Shown one piece after another: positions 17,015 through 25,494 of a DNA stretch of 64,000 bases. Numbering within the stretch: position 1 is the stretch's first letter; every line of letters starts with the position of its first letter. The notes under the pieces are model-generated. The model did no database searches and had not been told where the DNA came from. It worked only from the letters and a program-made list of their open reading frames with translations. Source of the DNA: a virus; the IMG/VR virus record IMGVR_UViG_3300009550_000010, positions 58,500-122,499 of that record; one strand, 5' to 3'. A program made the translations under genes and the position numbers.

Positions 17015-18402
17015 TATACTTCACCAAATGGGTTGATCTCTGTAAAGTCTAAGATTGAACTATCTGAGAAAGTTTGAATCTCATCACCAGAGTTTACAAC
17101 GTCGTCATCGTCATAATTGATATTATTTAGAACGTATGCAGCACCTGCTGTATTAGTAACTGTTTCACCAACAGAGAACTTATCAGATAGGTTACGTGCA
17201 AGGAGTTTTCCAGTAGTAACATTCCAGTCTGTAACGAATGCTGTGGTGAGAGATGATTGCCCAGTAATAACATCTCCGTAATGATATGTACCAGATCCGA
17301 TTGTAGATGCAGCACCGATTGTAATTGTTGGTGCGACTGTGTATCCAAAACCACTGTTGCTGACTTCGATTCTTGAAACTTGTTTTGTAGTTGTATTGAT
17401 AAACGCTGTACCAATAGCAGTTGTACCACCTGTAGGTGCAGGGCTGAATGTGACTGGAGGATTCATTGAGTACTGAGATCCAGCAGATGTGAGGGTTATA
17501 ATACCAACACTACCTGTTGTGGCAATACCTGCAGAACCTACTGCTCCTGAACCATTTCCATCATCGGTTAAGAATTGTACCGTTGGAGACATAGTATAAC
17601 CAAAACCTGGATCAGTTATCTTGATAGATGTTACTGATAAAGTCTTGAAGTTTGATGTTCCGAAGGAAGTTGTCAATGCAACTGCTGTTGCGGTTCTACC
17701 AGTACCTACTGGTGCAGCTATCTGTATAGTTGGTGCATTTGTATAACCTGTACCACCAGATACAACATCGATCTTATGAATACTTCCTGATGCTAAACTG
17801 GTAATTGCTGTAGCAGTTGAACCAGCAGCAACCAATGTCATTGTGACATTATAACCTGCAGTTCTAAAGTCATCATCAACTGTATCTAATCCAGTATTGA
17901 TTTCTTCTTCCCCATACTCGAATGGTTCGAGTGTCAATTGATAGGTGTAATTCTTTCTAAGTTGATAGAAGTCTACAACGTCATCTACGTACTTAATTTC
18001 AAATAAAATATCTCTCAGTGGAAAATATAAAAGATCGCCCTCCAAGGGTCTCTCAGGATCTTTAGAGAGTCCTGTCACTCCATCTAACAATGGCATGATG
18101 TACTCTTTATATCTTTCTTGCGATATCAACACTTCCATATTGGCTGTTGATCTTACACCAAATTTTGTTAGTAAATTATATCCCGAATCAAATCCTTCGT
18201 ATGATTTTATATACCCTTCAATTGGAAATGCTCTGTCAAACTTTGATGTTGTAACCTCTCTTAAGATAGTTTTTGTATTCACAAAGATACGTGGCATATA
18301 GACAAACTCTATGCCATGTATAGCAATAGTCTCGTTTGCAAGATCCTGTAAGAGTCTTTGCTCACCTTGACTACCTTGTAAAAAGAACGGGTTTAATGCC
18401 AT
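17014..18402 (-). CDS. 14: Neck protein gp14 with inserted GxGY repeats
   Basis: 462 aa, against about 256 in T4. The N-terminal 170 residues ('QDLANETIAIHGIEFVYMPR', 'PLEGDLLYFPLRDILFEIKY', 'NYTYQLTLEPFEYGEEEI') are the conserved gp14 part, which with gp13 forms the head-tail neck. Residues about 190-375 consist of four imperfect copies of 'G-x-G-Y-x3-P-x-V/I', namely 'SGGTGYTNAPTI', 'DPGFGYTMSPTV', 'SAGSQYSMNPPV' and 'NSGFGYTVAPTI'. The C-terminus returns to normal gp14-type sequence ('INYDDDDVVNSGDEIQTF'). The insert accounts for the extra length. Confidence 0.93.
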   Translation of the reverse strand: MALNPFFLQGSQGEQRLLQDLANETIAIHGIEFVYMPRIFVNTKTILREVTTSKFDRAFPIEGYIKSYEGFDSGYNLLTKFGVRSTANMEVLISQERYKEYIMPLLDGVTGLSKDPERPLEGDLLYFPLRDILFEIKYVDDVVDFYQLRKNYTYQLTLEPFEYGEEEINTGLDTVDDDFRTAGYNVTMTLVAAGSTATAITSLASGSIHKIDVVSGGTGYTNAPTIQIAAPVGTGRTATAVALTTSFGTSNFKTLSVTSIKITDPGFGYTMSPTVQFLTDDGNGSGAVGSAGIATTGSVGIITLTSAGSQYSMNPPVTFSPAPTGGTTAIGTAFINTTTKQVSRIEVSNSGFGYTVAPTITIGAASTIGSGTYHYGDVITGQSSLTTAFVTDWNVTTGKLLARNLSDKFSVGETVTNTAGAAYVLNNINYDDDDVVNSGDEIQTFSDSSILDFTEINPFGEV

Positions 18403-18581
18403 TAGACTCCTTTCAGAGGATTACTTTTACCCATACGGATTCCTCTCAACTGTCTCTTGAGAGGATTGGTTTCAGTGTCGTCAATAATTTTCAAACCTTT
18501 TACCATATCTCCTATGCTAATCGGTTCTCCAACCCTTTTGACGAATCCACTGCCTTCCATGAATTGCTTGAATGTTTTCAT
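18402..18581 (-). CDS. Small basic protein with MKTFKQF N-terminus
   Basis: 59 aa, reading MKTFKQFMEGSGFVKRVGEP and ending GIRMGKSNPLKGV. Its ATG overlaps the gp13 stop (TAATG) and its stop overlaps the gp14 start (TAATG), so translation is coupled on both sides. Another small protein of this window (29820-29957) starts with the same MKTFKQF. Possibly a short structural or assembly peptide; function unknown. Confidence 0.82.
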   Translation of the reverse strand: MKTFKQFMEGSGFVKRVGEPISIGDMVKGLKIIDDTETNPLKRQLRGIRMGKSNPLKGV

Positions 18582-19432
18582 TATCCTATAAAGTCTAGTG
18601 GTGGTAATTCGTATTCTGTAGTCATCTTATCTTCAAGTGCTTGTATTTCAGCAACACCATCCTCGTATATCTGTCTACCATTCAGTTCAACACCACCTGG
18701 TAATTTGACTCCTTGGAATTTTATAAGATTCTGACCCCATTGCTTTTTCAATTTTGCAGTAAAATATCTTTTAACCCATCTATCGTTGTAAACCTTTGGA
18801 TAATCATTAGGATCTAATACCCTATAACATTCTATGATAAGATAGTCATCATTTTTCATACTACTATAATCACTATCGATGTATAATCTATTCTGTCTTC
18901 TGTTAAATCTTATCTGTTTATCTGGGTGTAATATAAAATCTATATCCTCAAGATATCTCTTTGTCTGAGTGTAACTCAATAACTCCATAGAACTAAAGTA
19001 ATATATCTCGTTCAAAAATAACTGATATGTTATGTTGAACATGTTAGATGCTATCGCACGACTATCTACTTTCCATACTTTCTCAATGCCTATAATACTA
19101 TCTGGTACTTGTATAAAGTTCTGTGTCTCTTCAAATGAAAATACGGTAGTGCCTATACCTGTTATGTTTACACTTGGAGATGTAGTTGTAGTGAGACCTA
19201 TTGATGTTTCTTTACCCTCTGCACTGGTTGCCTGTATAGTATCTGTAAAATTCTCTGTTATCTTGTGCTTTAGATACATCTTCTCTACACCGTCCATATG
19301 GCGATCTTGATAGAGAGTGAAAACATCGTCTAAGTTATCTTCTATCTGTTCATCAGCTACATTGATCTCTAAGACAGGATAACCCAACTGCCTCTTGCCA
19401 TATTCAATTAATTCCTGTCTAGTGCTTGGCAT
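18581..19432 (-). CDS. 13: Neck protein gp13
   Basis: 283 aa. 'MPSTRQELIEYGKRQLGYPV', 'NVADEQIEDNLDDVFTLYQD', 'NFIQVPDSIIGIEKVW', 'FDFILHP'-type strand and 'YNDRWVKRYFTAKLKKQWGQ' are typical of T4-like gp13. It joins the filled head to gp14 and the tail. A late motif precedes the gene. Confidence 0.95.
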   Translation of the reverse strand: MPSTRQELIEYGKRQLGYPVLEINVADEQIEDNLDDVFTLYQDRHMDGVEKMYLKHKITENFTDTIQATSAEGKETSIGLTTTTSPSVNITGIGTTVFSFEETQNFIQVPDSIIGIEKVWKVDSRAIASNMFNITYQLFLNEIYYFSSMELLSYTQTKRYLEDIDFILHPDKQIRFNRRQNRLYIDSDYSSMKNDDYLIIECYRVLDPNDYPKVYNDRWVKRYFTAKLKKQWGQNLIKFQGVKLPGGVELNGRQIYEDGVAEIQALEDKMTTEYELPPLDFIG

Positions 19433-19449
19433 TTCTATCTACTTTTTTG

Positions 19450-19457
19450 TATTTATG
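19450..19457 (-). promoter_or_regulatory. Late promoter-like CATAAATA before gp13
   Basis: Minus-strand CATAAATA overlapping the stop codon of the upstream fibre gene, 18-25 nt before the gp13 ATG. It would drive genes 13, 14, 15 and 16. Confidence 0.6.
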
Positions 19458-21024
19458 CAGTACGTCTGATACAAACATCGACCTCATCACCCACGGTGAG
19501 ACCAGTTGCATCAGTAAATGTTACAGATGGACTTCCAATTGAATAATCAATTCCACTGAATAATTGGATACCGTTGACATATACTTGCATATTGTCCTCA
19601 CTTATATCAGTTGAGGTAGGAGTAAAGTTTGTTTGTTGATCTGTAGCAACAAAGGCATCTTCAGCATTATCACAAACTATTTCTACATGTGCTCCCTCTG
19701 CACATGGCACCACCAGAGTTACAGGAGCAGCAACACCAAAGTCAGACCCGACTCTTTGTTTTACACCATTGACGAATACTCTAAAGTTTTTCTGGGCTGA
19801 TAAACTTCCTGAGAGAGGAAATAGTACTTGACCCTGTGTCGCTGTAAAGTATTCCTCATCAATCGTATGACCGAAGTAAACAATTGATACAACCTCAGTA
19901 CCTGCAGTTATTCCTTCCTCAAATGTGATTGTGGAGTTACTTGATGTTGTAAAGTCTTTTGACGCATTGCCAGCACCTTGTGGTCTTTGCTTTACACCAT
20001 TTACAAAGACTTGAGTGCTATATGTGCTTGTGCCATCATTGTGTGGGTGTGGAGTGCTGAACGCTGTTTGTCCTTGTGTTGCTGTTTGAATACCTGCAGA
20101 GATTGTTGTTGCAGCACCTGTAGCACCACCCCCACCACCTGATAAAGTCTTGAATGAGAGAGAACCCGATCCATCCGTGACAAGAGCTTGGTCTTCATCC
20201 CCGTCAGATGTGGGAAATCTGAATCCAGATATCGTTGATATACCAGTCGAATATATGTTTGCATGTATAGCATTATTAGAAAATGTAGCGATACCAACTG
20301 ATTTTAGATTATCCACCTCAGTGTGACCGTCTACATCAAGACCAGCTGAGAATGTTGCATCCTCACCAACAGTTAAGGCATCTAATGTAGTTGTGCCATC
20401 TACATCTAAGTTTCCATTAGCGTCAATGTTACCTGCTATTGTTAGTGAAGATGCCATATCAACAGCACCATCTATATCAACAGCATCTAAATTTGTTGTA
20501 CCATCAACATCAATATTACCACTTATATCTAAACCTACAGCTGTTATAATTCCTGATAAATTTGCACCTGCTCCTGTGATACCTGCATTGTGAACAAACG
20601 TGTTACCTACGTTGTATCCAGTTGAGTGAACAAATACCCCATTACCACCTATCTGAAATCCAGTGGTGGTAATTGTTGTTGCTGACCCTACATTTATTGT
20701 ATCAGTTGATTCGTCAAGAGTTATACTACCACTACCAACAGTAAGAACACCGACTACTCTGCAATCTCCTCTTACTAATAAACTTGTTGTTGCACCACCT
20801 ACGACTACTGCAGTAGAACCTGATCCAAATGTTGATATTCCAGTCGCTGCTAAATGCTTTAGATGTCCACCTATCTCTACTATTGATGTGGTGCCATCGT
20901 TAATTTCTGTGAAGAGTTTACCGTCATACGTGTTTAGAGCTAATTCACCTAGTTCTAATTGTGCTGCGGTAGGAGCGTTGTTCTGTACAGACGAACGCTT
21001 AATTTTTATAACAGGAGATGCCAT
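19453..21024 (-). CDS. Tail-fibre-like virion protein (523 aa)
   Basis: N-terminal module MASPVIKIKRSSVQ, then 'LELGELALNTYDGKLFTEIN', the usual start of cyanophage fibre-like proteins. The middle (residues about 60-260) is a run of short 'DVDGTTNLDAVDIDGAVDM'-type beta repeats. The C-terminus has three copies of a roughly 65-residue unit built on 'ATxGQxxF...V[FY]VNG[VI][KQ]xxx...DF/DY...VTF', ending 'VGDEVDVCIRR'. Likely trimeric and exposed; receptor binding is an inference. It shares its N-terminal module with the 1062-aa protein at 25495-28683. Confidence 0.85.
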   Translation of the reverse strand: MASPVIKIKRSSVQNNAPTAAQLELGELALNTYDGKLFTEINDGTTSIVEIGGHLKHLAATGISTFGSGSTAVVVGGATTSLLVRGDCRVVGVLTVGSGSITLDESTDTINVGSATTITTTGFQIGGNGVFVHSTGYNVGNTFVHNAGITGAGANLSGIITAVGLDISGNIDVDGTTNLDAVDIDGAVDMASSLTIAGNIDANGNLDVDGTTTLDALTVGEDATFSAGLDVDGHTEVDNLKSVGIATFSNNAIHANIYSTGISTISGFRFPTSDGDEDQALVTDGSGSLSFKTLSGGGGGATGAATTISAGIQTATQGQTAFSTPHPHNDGTSTYSTQVFVNGVKQRPQGAGNASKDFTTSSNSTITFEEGITAGTEVVSIVYFGHTIDEEYFTATQGQVLFPLSGSLSAQKNFRVFVNGVKQRVGSDFGVAAPVTLVVPCAEGAHVEIVCDNAEDAFVATDQQTNFTPTSTDISEDNMQVYVNGIQLFSGIDYSIGSPSVTFTDATGLTVGDEVDVCIRRTA

Positions 21025-21052
21025 CAGTTACATTCGGTATATACCTAAAGTC

Positions 21053-21070
21053 TGACTGTATATACAGTCA
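21053..21070. repeat. Perfect 18-bp palindrome in divergent intergenic region
   Basis: TGACTGTATATACAGTCA reads the same on both strands. It lies where the minus-strand late transcript should begin and covers the -35 position of the plus-strand promoter. A related TGACTATACAGTCA occurs at 28735-28748 before the other fibre gene. It could be an operator or a transcript-end hairpin. Confidence 0.75.
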
Positions 21071-21089
21071 AGGATATTTATGTTATAAT
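21061..21089 (+). promoter_or_regulatory. Sigma70-like promoter for the plus-strand P-loop genes
   Basis: TATACA (21061-21066), a 17-nt spacer, then consensus TATAAT (21084-21089), 23 nt before the ATG at 21112. The -35 matches 4 of 6 bases and lies inside the palindrome. Confidence 0.6.
21075..21082 (-). promoter_or_regulatory. Late-promoter-like CATAAATA before the 523-aa fibre gene
   Basis: Minus-strand CATAAATA, 51-58 nt upstream of the fibre ATG at 21024. The predicted transcript start falls in the 18-bp palindrome. Confidence 0.6.
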
Positions 21090-21111
21090 TAGTCTGTAGG
21101 GATTATTATGT

Positions 21112-21822
21112 ATGAAGAGAACACTTGTCGTGCTCACGGGACCTCAAGGGTCGGGCAACCACCTATGGTCAAAGATCTTATCACTTCACCAAGATGTTTT
21201 CGGTTGGAAAACGCTGCTTGACAATTATTGGGAAGCACATCGTTTTAGCGAACCCTTTGCAGAGTATTGGAGAAATCCAGAAACACTGCATAAATTCGAC
21301 TGGTCGCAAAGTCAATATTTTTTTACTTCGATTAGTATCCCGCTTGGCATAGAAAGTAAAGGGACAAAATGGTGTCCAAACGTGGTGCAGTTTTGCACGA
21401 ATGCAAAGGACTTGGGTATAGATACCAAAGTCTTAGTCATAGGAAGGGATCAAAACATACTAAGGAATCAGCAAAGTAGAATTAGAGAAGAAGCTACTAC
21501 CAGACATTTCTTAGATCAATTACCTAAATTTGAGAATCCAACATTCTTAAGTTACGAGTTGTTATATTTGTACAAACAAGAGTATTTGAAAACATTAGAC
21601 ATAGGAATACCAATTGCATGGTATGATAAAAGAGTAAATGAAATATTAGAACTTGATGCTAACTCAAAGTATATCGAATATGTTAAAGACAATCCTCTTG
21701 ATGATGGTAATAAGACTGGAGTTCCCTTTCCATGGAACCCAAACCACCCAGACGCAAAAAAACCTATACTAAAAGATACTGATCATGCGTACGATGAAGG
21801 ATCGAATGGAAAATGCTGCTAG
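21112..21822 (+). CDS. P-loop sulfotransferase-like protein, GPQGSGNH type (copy 1)
   Basis: 236 aa. 'TLVVLTGPQGSGNHLWSKIL' is a P-loop at the N-terminus, as in sulfotransferases, where it holds the 5'-phosphate of PAPS. 'DTKVLVIGRDQNILRNQQSR' would correspond to the R-D element of the second PAPS-binding region. Residues such as 'VFGWKTLLDNYW' and 'EPFAEYWRNPE' are shared with the next P-loop gene (21972-22589). The C-terminal 40 residues are Pro/Asp/Lys-rich. A kinase-like P-loop protein is the main alternative. It opens a plus-strand insertion in an otherwise minus-strand region. Confidence 0.7.
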   Translation: MKRTLVVLTGPQGSGNHLWSKILSLHQDVFGWKTLLDNYWEAHRFSEPFAEYWRNPETLHKFDWSQSQYFFTSISIPLGIESKGTKWCPNVVQFCTNAKDLGIDTKVLVIGRDQNILRNQQSRIREEATTRHFLDQLPKFENPTFLSYELLYLYKQEYLKTLDIGIPIAWYDKRVNEILELDANSKYIEYVKDNPLDDGNKTGVPFPWNPNHPDAKKPILKDTDHAYDEGSNGKCC

Positions 21823-22078
21823 GATTTGGAAATATGCACTCGGATCATTCTCAGACGACAGAACAAAAGAATATGACAATCACATACTTGTCGTACGGTC
21901 TGTTATATTTTTTACCTACCTTATTACTAATTGCTTTATTATTAGCGGAGTAATCCGACACTGGAACGCCAATGAAAAAACTACTGATTGTAACAGGACC
22001 TCAAGGATCGGGGAATCACCTATTCGCTCGACTCTTTTCGATGCACCCGAACGTGATAGGTTGGGAGAGTCTACATGA
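21806..22078 (+). CDS. Small membrane protein with out-of-frame extension
   Basis: 90 aa from the ATG at 21806, which has GAAGGA just upstream; an earlier ATG is at 21785. 'IWKYALGSFSDD' and 'TKEYDN' precede a hydrophobic stretch 'SVIFFTYLITNCFIISGVI' and 'RHW', resembling a small membrane protein I recall from cyanophages. After RHW the frame has no stop and runs 107 nt into the next gene in another frame. A competing frame, 21813-21953, gives 46 aa ending 'YGLLYFLPTLLLIALLLAE', also membrane-like and with a neat stop. I favour the first because of the WKYALGSFSD segment, but only one may be real. Confidence 0.5.
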   Translation: MENAARIWKYALGSFSDDRTKEYDNHILVVRSVIFFTYLITNCFIISGVIRHWNANEKTTDCNRTSRIGESPIRSTLFDAPERDRLGEST

Positions 22079-22589
22079 TAATTATTGGGTGCCTAGTGAC
22101 GAAGAACCATTTGCAAGATACTGGGTATATCCCGAAGAACTAAAGTTTCCAGAGGGAAACTTTTTTTGTGCTAATGTTAGTGTGCCTTTCTTCTATGATG
22201 GAGTAAGACAAACACCCAAAATAAAAGAGGTTGCATACGAAGCAATCAAGCAAGGTGTACAACCTATTATTGCAGTTATTGTTAGAGATAGAAATATAAA
22301 CGAGTTACAACAAGTAAGAGTTGGTGGTGAATGTACATTGGATATTGCTACAGAATATTACAAAGACATCGCATGCCACTTTATAGATCATGAAGCATTC
22401 TTCTTATACAAAGAAAAGTATATTGAGTATCTTGGTCGTTTGTTAGAATTTCCAGTCATAAAAGAAGGCATCGACAACTTTATAAGCGTCGATGCCAACC
22501 ATAAGTATGTCTTTCCCTGCAAGAAGCATTGGTTAGACGATGAGATCCGTAAGGGTCGTAAGACCTTTAAACAACGGCTAGAGGAGTAG
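21972..22589 (+). CDS. P-loop sulfotransferase-like protein, GPQGSGNH type (copy 2)
   Basis: 205 aa. 'KLLIVTGPQGSGNHLFARLF' and 'PIIAVIVRDRNINELQQVRV' parallel the first copy at 21112, as does 'VIGWESLHDNYWVPSDEEPF'. The two are clearly paralogues. Its 3' end overlaps the ferritin-like gene on the opposite strand by 23 nt with no terminator seen between them, so the two transcripts converge. Function is inferred only from the P-loop and the R-D element. Confidence 0.7.
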   Translation: MKKLLIVTGPQGSGNHLFARLFSMHPNVIGWESLHDNYWVPSDEEPFARYWVYPEELKFPEGNFFCANVSVPFFYDGVRQTPKIKEVAYEAIKQGVQPIIAVIVRDRNINELQQVRVGGECTLDIATEYYKDIACHFIDHEAFFLYKEKYIEYLGRLLEFPVIKEGIDNFISVDANHKYVFPCKKHWLDDEIRKGRKTFKQRLEE

Positions 22590-23241
22590 CAGTGTTCTTA
22601 TTGCTGATCTCTATAAGATCTTCTCTCATTCTCTCAACAAGTGAAAGTACACGAGACTGAAGTTCTGCACTACCTTCAACTAATTTTGAAAGTGCACGTC
22701 CACCTAAGTTTGAGTGGAAACCTTCGTCTTTAGCAATAGTTGCATATCTTGTGGAGATGAATCTATCTTCTACACAGTCTGCCATTTCGTTCCATACTGC
22801 TTCTGCTCTTCCTTCTGCTACCAACTGGTATGCAGCAAGTGCAGCAGGGTCTTCTGATGCTTCATACTTCTCAAGAAGTGATGCACCTTTCGCCTGAGGC
22901 TTTTCTGCCTCTGCAGCGAATGCAGCAGCAACGTCAAGCTTTTCGCCTGTGATGTGCTCGATTACTTCCTTTACCATACGGAAGTGCTTTGCTTCGTCCA
23001 AAGCTTGCTTGCTTAGTAATTCTAAGTCTTTTACGTCTGTAGAAGGATCTGCAGAAGCGACCTGACCAGCGATAGCATACATGTTTTGAGCTTCGTTGAC
23101 CATGCGTCCACGGAAGTGCTCAACTAGATACTTATCACTTGGGTTGGAAGCGAAAAAACGACGAACATTTGATTTGGATGTTTCAAATAGTTCTTTGTTT
23201 CCTTCTTTGATCTTCTTTACGAAATCTGTTCCAGAAAGCAT
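22567..23241 (-). CDS. Ferritin-like diiron protein
   Basis: 224 aa from the ATG at 23241, which has AAAGG upstream; a TTG-started frame from 23283 is less likely. Helical throughout. Two E-x-x-H motifs, 'DEAKHF' (Glu83, His86) and 'DEGFHS' (Glu173, His176), with Glu50 ('VNEAQNMY') and Glu143 ('VAEGRAEAVW') make a complete set of diiron ligands in the ferritin/oxygenase order. Such proteins oxidise substrates or store iron. The family cannot be narrowed further by eye. Accessory gene beside the methyltransferase and P-loop genes. Confidence 0.72.
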   Translation of the reverse strand: MLSGTDFVKKIKEGNKELFETSKSNVRRFFASNPSDKYLVEHFRGRMVNEAQNMYAIAGQVASADPSTDVKDLELLSKQALDEAKHFRMVKEVIEHITGEKLDVAAAFAAEAEKPQAKGASLLEKYEASEDPAALAAYQLVAEGRAEAVWNEMADCVEDRFISTRYATIAKDEGFHSNLGGRALSKLVEGSAELQSRVLSLVERMREDLIEISNKNTATPLAVV

Positions 23242-23266
23242 TGTTAATTTACCTTTATCTACGTTG

Positions 23267-23779
23267 TTATTTAGCATAAACAAAAAAGAGTCGTTTATGA
23301 CCCTGTTTCACATGTTCAGTTTCAATACACTTTACAGTATAATTGAAACGTGATGCAATATTATTTATCTTTTTTTCTGTCCATGGATACCAAACTATGT
23401 CACCATAGTCTGCCCAATCATGTGGTATACCAGGATTAACTCTAAATATTGCTTCTTTCCGAAATAATTTATCTATAATTTCCATCTGATTGTCAATCAC
23501 GCTTTCATCACCAAAATTTATAGACCCAAGAGCAAGCACTATATCAAACTTCATAGTGGTACTAAGTTCTTCAAGGGGTAACTTTATGTCAGCACTATTG
23601 TTATATGGATCTACACCTATGAGTTTATGAATTTTTCCTTTGAATTTATTATACCCACATCCAACATCTAAGACACTAGAAGGTTTCTGAGCATTAACAT
23701 AATCGACCAACTGATAGCCAGAATACTCAAGAGATTCAAAATTTTGGTCTTTCCAGATTCCACTAAAATAAGATTCCAT
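23267..23779 (-). CDS. SAM-dependent methyltransferase
   Basis: 170 aa from the ATG at 23779, which overlaps the upstream stop (TAATG). 'PSSVLDVGCGYNKFKGKIHK' is the SAM-binding motif I (D-x-G-C-G), 'LIGVDPYNNSADI' the acidic end of strand 2, and 'FDIVLALGSINFGDE' motif IV. C-terminal strands 'EAIFRVNPGIPHDW' and 'KRLFFVYAK' complete a class I Rossmann fold. The acceptor is not evident. It belongs to a minus-strand group with two P-loop genes, so it may act on the same substrate. Confidence 0.85.
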   Translation of the reverse strand: MESYFSGIWKDQNFESLEYSGYQLVDYVNAQKPSSVLDVGCGYNKFKGKIHKLIGVDPYNNSADIKLPLEELSTTMKFDIVLALGSINFGDESVIDNQMEIIDKLFRKEAIFRVNPGIPHDWADYGDIVWYPWTEKKINNIASRFNYTVKCIETEHVKQGHKRLFFVYAK

Positions 23780-24561
23780 TATGCAAAGTCTATAATATCC
23801 TGACAATTATAAAAACCTATTGAGGTGTCCCAACTAGGTGCTAGTGTCAATGCAGGTCCTATGCAATAGTTTCTTATGTATGCAAGATACTCCTTCTGCC
23901 CATTTGCATCCCACTCAAACCCTAACTTATCTAAGAAGTGTCTAGTTGGACAAGTTATAAAATTTGGTTTTATTGCTTTTCTGAAAAATTGTCTCATTGA
24001 TAGATTATGTTTCTTATTATATTCTTTGAAACTCTCAACATTACGTGGATCATGTTTACCAATCTCCTCATCAGGATCATCCACAACCTGCCATGCTGTG
24101 TACTTAGGATAATTCTTAGCAAATGTCATAGATGTCAACCATCTATCATCACATAGATCTTTATCTCTTAATACAAAGATCATTTTATTATTAGGAAATG
24201 TTTTATCTAACCATTCTAAGTTCTGTTTCTCACAAAAGAAATGGCACTTGACCATATAATTTTGTTCATTATTCACCTCTGCATATGGTTTCAATGCTTC
24301 TTCAATAAAACTTTCTTTGGTATGGTATTTTGGTAGGTCTTGAAATCCTTCACCAAATTCACAACCAGGTCCGCTGAAATGACCTTTGTGTTCAACATAA
24401 TACTTTGTTTGTACTCTCTCCCACCTTTCATCATTGAAATCTGATGTACTGAAATTGAATTTCTTACAACACCTCAATAGAGAATCTATTTTTGCCCACC
24501 CCGAACCAGGTATACCAATAAAGAATACTAATTTTTCAGGATTGAATTGAGAAGATGTCAT
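23779..24561 (-). CDS. P-loop sulfotransferase-like protein, IPGSGWAK type (copy 1)
   Basis: 260 aa from the ATG at 24561. N-terminal 'KLVFFIGIPGSGWAKIDSLL' is a P-loop-like turn, and 'NKMIFVLRDKDLCDDRW' gives the R-D element with a Cys and Trp shared with the next gene. 'GEGFQDLPKYHTKESF' and 'VKCHFFCEKQNLEWL' align by eye with the paralogue at 24536-25282. Similar to sulfotransferases in layout; donor and acceptor unknown. Confidence 0.72.
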   Translation of the reverse strand: MTSSQFNPEKLVFFIGIPGSGWAKIDSLLRCCKKFNFSTSDFNDERWERVQTKYYVEHKGHFSGPGCEFGEGFQDLPKYHTKESFIEEALKPYAEVNNEQNYMVKCHFFCEKQNLEWLDKTFPNNKMIFVLRDKDLCDDRWLTSMTFAKNYPKYTAWQVVDDPDEEIGKHDPRNVESFKEYNKKHNLSMRQFFRKAIKPNFITCPTRHFLDKLGFEWDANGQKEYLAYIRNYCIGPALTLAPSWDTSIGFYNCQDIIDFA

Positions 24562-25282
24562 TACAATTATGAAAAACAAATGGTGCGTCGAACATTGGTA
24601 CTTCTGATTTGAAAAATTGATGTACCATAATCAATTTATCATATTCCTCTTTCCCTTCATCATCCCATCTATAATCTAATAGATCTAAGAAGGTCTTATT
24701 AGGTTGAATTATAAGACACTCATGATCTCTTACAAATTCTCTAATCATTTTATCATGTCTTTTCATAAATGACCACATCTTATTATAATTTTCAGGATGA
24801 TCTCGTATGAATGTATATTTCATCCAAGCCTTGTATGATGGGTATCGACCAGTAAAATTCATGGCAGCATTCCATCCTTCCCAACATAACTTGGTGTCTC
24901 TTAGTACCAAGATAATTTTATTATTAGGAAAATTCTTTTTCAACCAATTAAGGTTCTTTGTCTCTGCAAAGAAATGTGACCTAATAAGATAGTTCTGATG
25001 ATTGATCTCAGTGAATGGTCTGAGGCACTCTGCCTTGAAAGATTCTTTAGTGTGATTCTTTTCAAGATCATCAAACCCATCACCAAATTCCATCATAGGA
25101 TCCCAGAATGCTCCCTTATGGTGAACACACCCAACCCCTTGTTTTCCTGTCTCTTGTCTGTCTTCTCTTCTGTCAGTATTATTGAGATTCAATTTACCAC
25201 AACAACCTAGTAGTAGTGACAGTTTTGCCCATCCACTACCAGGTATTGCAACATAAAAAATCAACTGCTCGTCAGAAATCAC
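24536..25282 (-). CDS. P-loop sulfotransferase-like protein, IPGSGWAK type (copy 2)
   Basis: 248 aa with a GTG start that overlaps the stop of the upstream gene (GTGA). 'QLIFYVAIPGSGWAKLSLLL', 'MEFGDGFDDLEKNHTKESF', 'IRSHFFAETKNLNWLKK' and 'IILVLRDTKLCWEGW' match the downstream copy; the two genes overlap by 26 nt. A tandem duplication that has since diverged. Confidence 0.72.
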   Translation of the reverse strand: MISDEQLIFYVAIPGSGWAKLSLLLGCCGKLNLNNTDRREDRQETGKQGVGCVHHKGAFWDPMMEFGDGFDDLEKNHTKESFKAECLRPFTEINHQNYLIRSHFFAETKNLNWLKKNFPNNKIILVLRDTKLCWEGWNAAMNFTGRYPSYKAWMKYTFIRDHPENYNKMWSFMKRHDKMIREFVRDHECLIIQPNKTFLDLLDYRWDDEGKEEYDKLIMVHQFFKSEVPMFDAPFVFHNCNDIFSIQS

Positions 25283-25464
25283 TTCTTAGCAGTTGATTTT
25301 GGTTTTGGTATTGAAGCCTCTTTGAATTCCTCTTGAGGGGAGGAGAGTGCTTCTATTTGAGATTGCATCACTTGAAGTTTTGCTTCAAGTGAAATATTCA
25401 TAGCAGTGAGCTGACTTACTTTTGCTTGATAAACCCGTAGAAGAGCGTTGACCTCTTCATTCAT
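25279..25464 (-). CDS. Small coiled-coil protein
   Basis: 61 aa. 'VNALLRVYQAKVSQLTAMNI' and 'LEAKLQVMQSQIEAL' have hydrophobic heptad spacing over about 40 residues, and the C-terminus is Pro/Lys-rich. It follows the 1062-aa fibre gene and is preceded by a late motif, so it may be a virion or fibre-assembly protein. No named family recognised. Confidence 0.75.
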   Translation of the reverse strand: MNEEVNALLRVYQAKVSQLTAMNISLEAKLQVMQSQIEALSSPQEEFKEASIPKPKSTAKK

Positions 25465-25484
25465 AATTCATTATATAACTGGTT

Positions 25485-25491
25485 TATTTAG
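25485..25491 (-). promoter_or_regulatory. Late-promoter-like motif before the coiled-coil gene
   Basis: Minus-strand CTAAATAAA just past the stop of the fibre gene and about 21-27 nt upstream of the ATG at 25464. It would drive the coiled-coil, P-loop and methyltransferase genes as late genes. Confidence 0.5.
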
Positions 25492-25494
25492 TGT

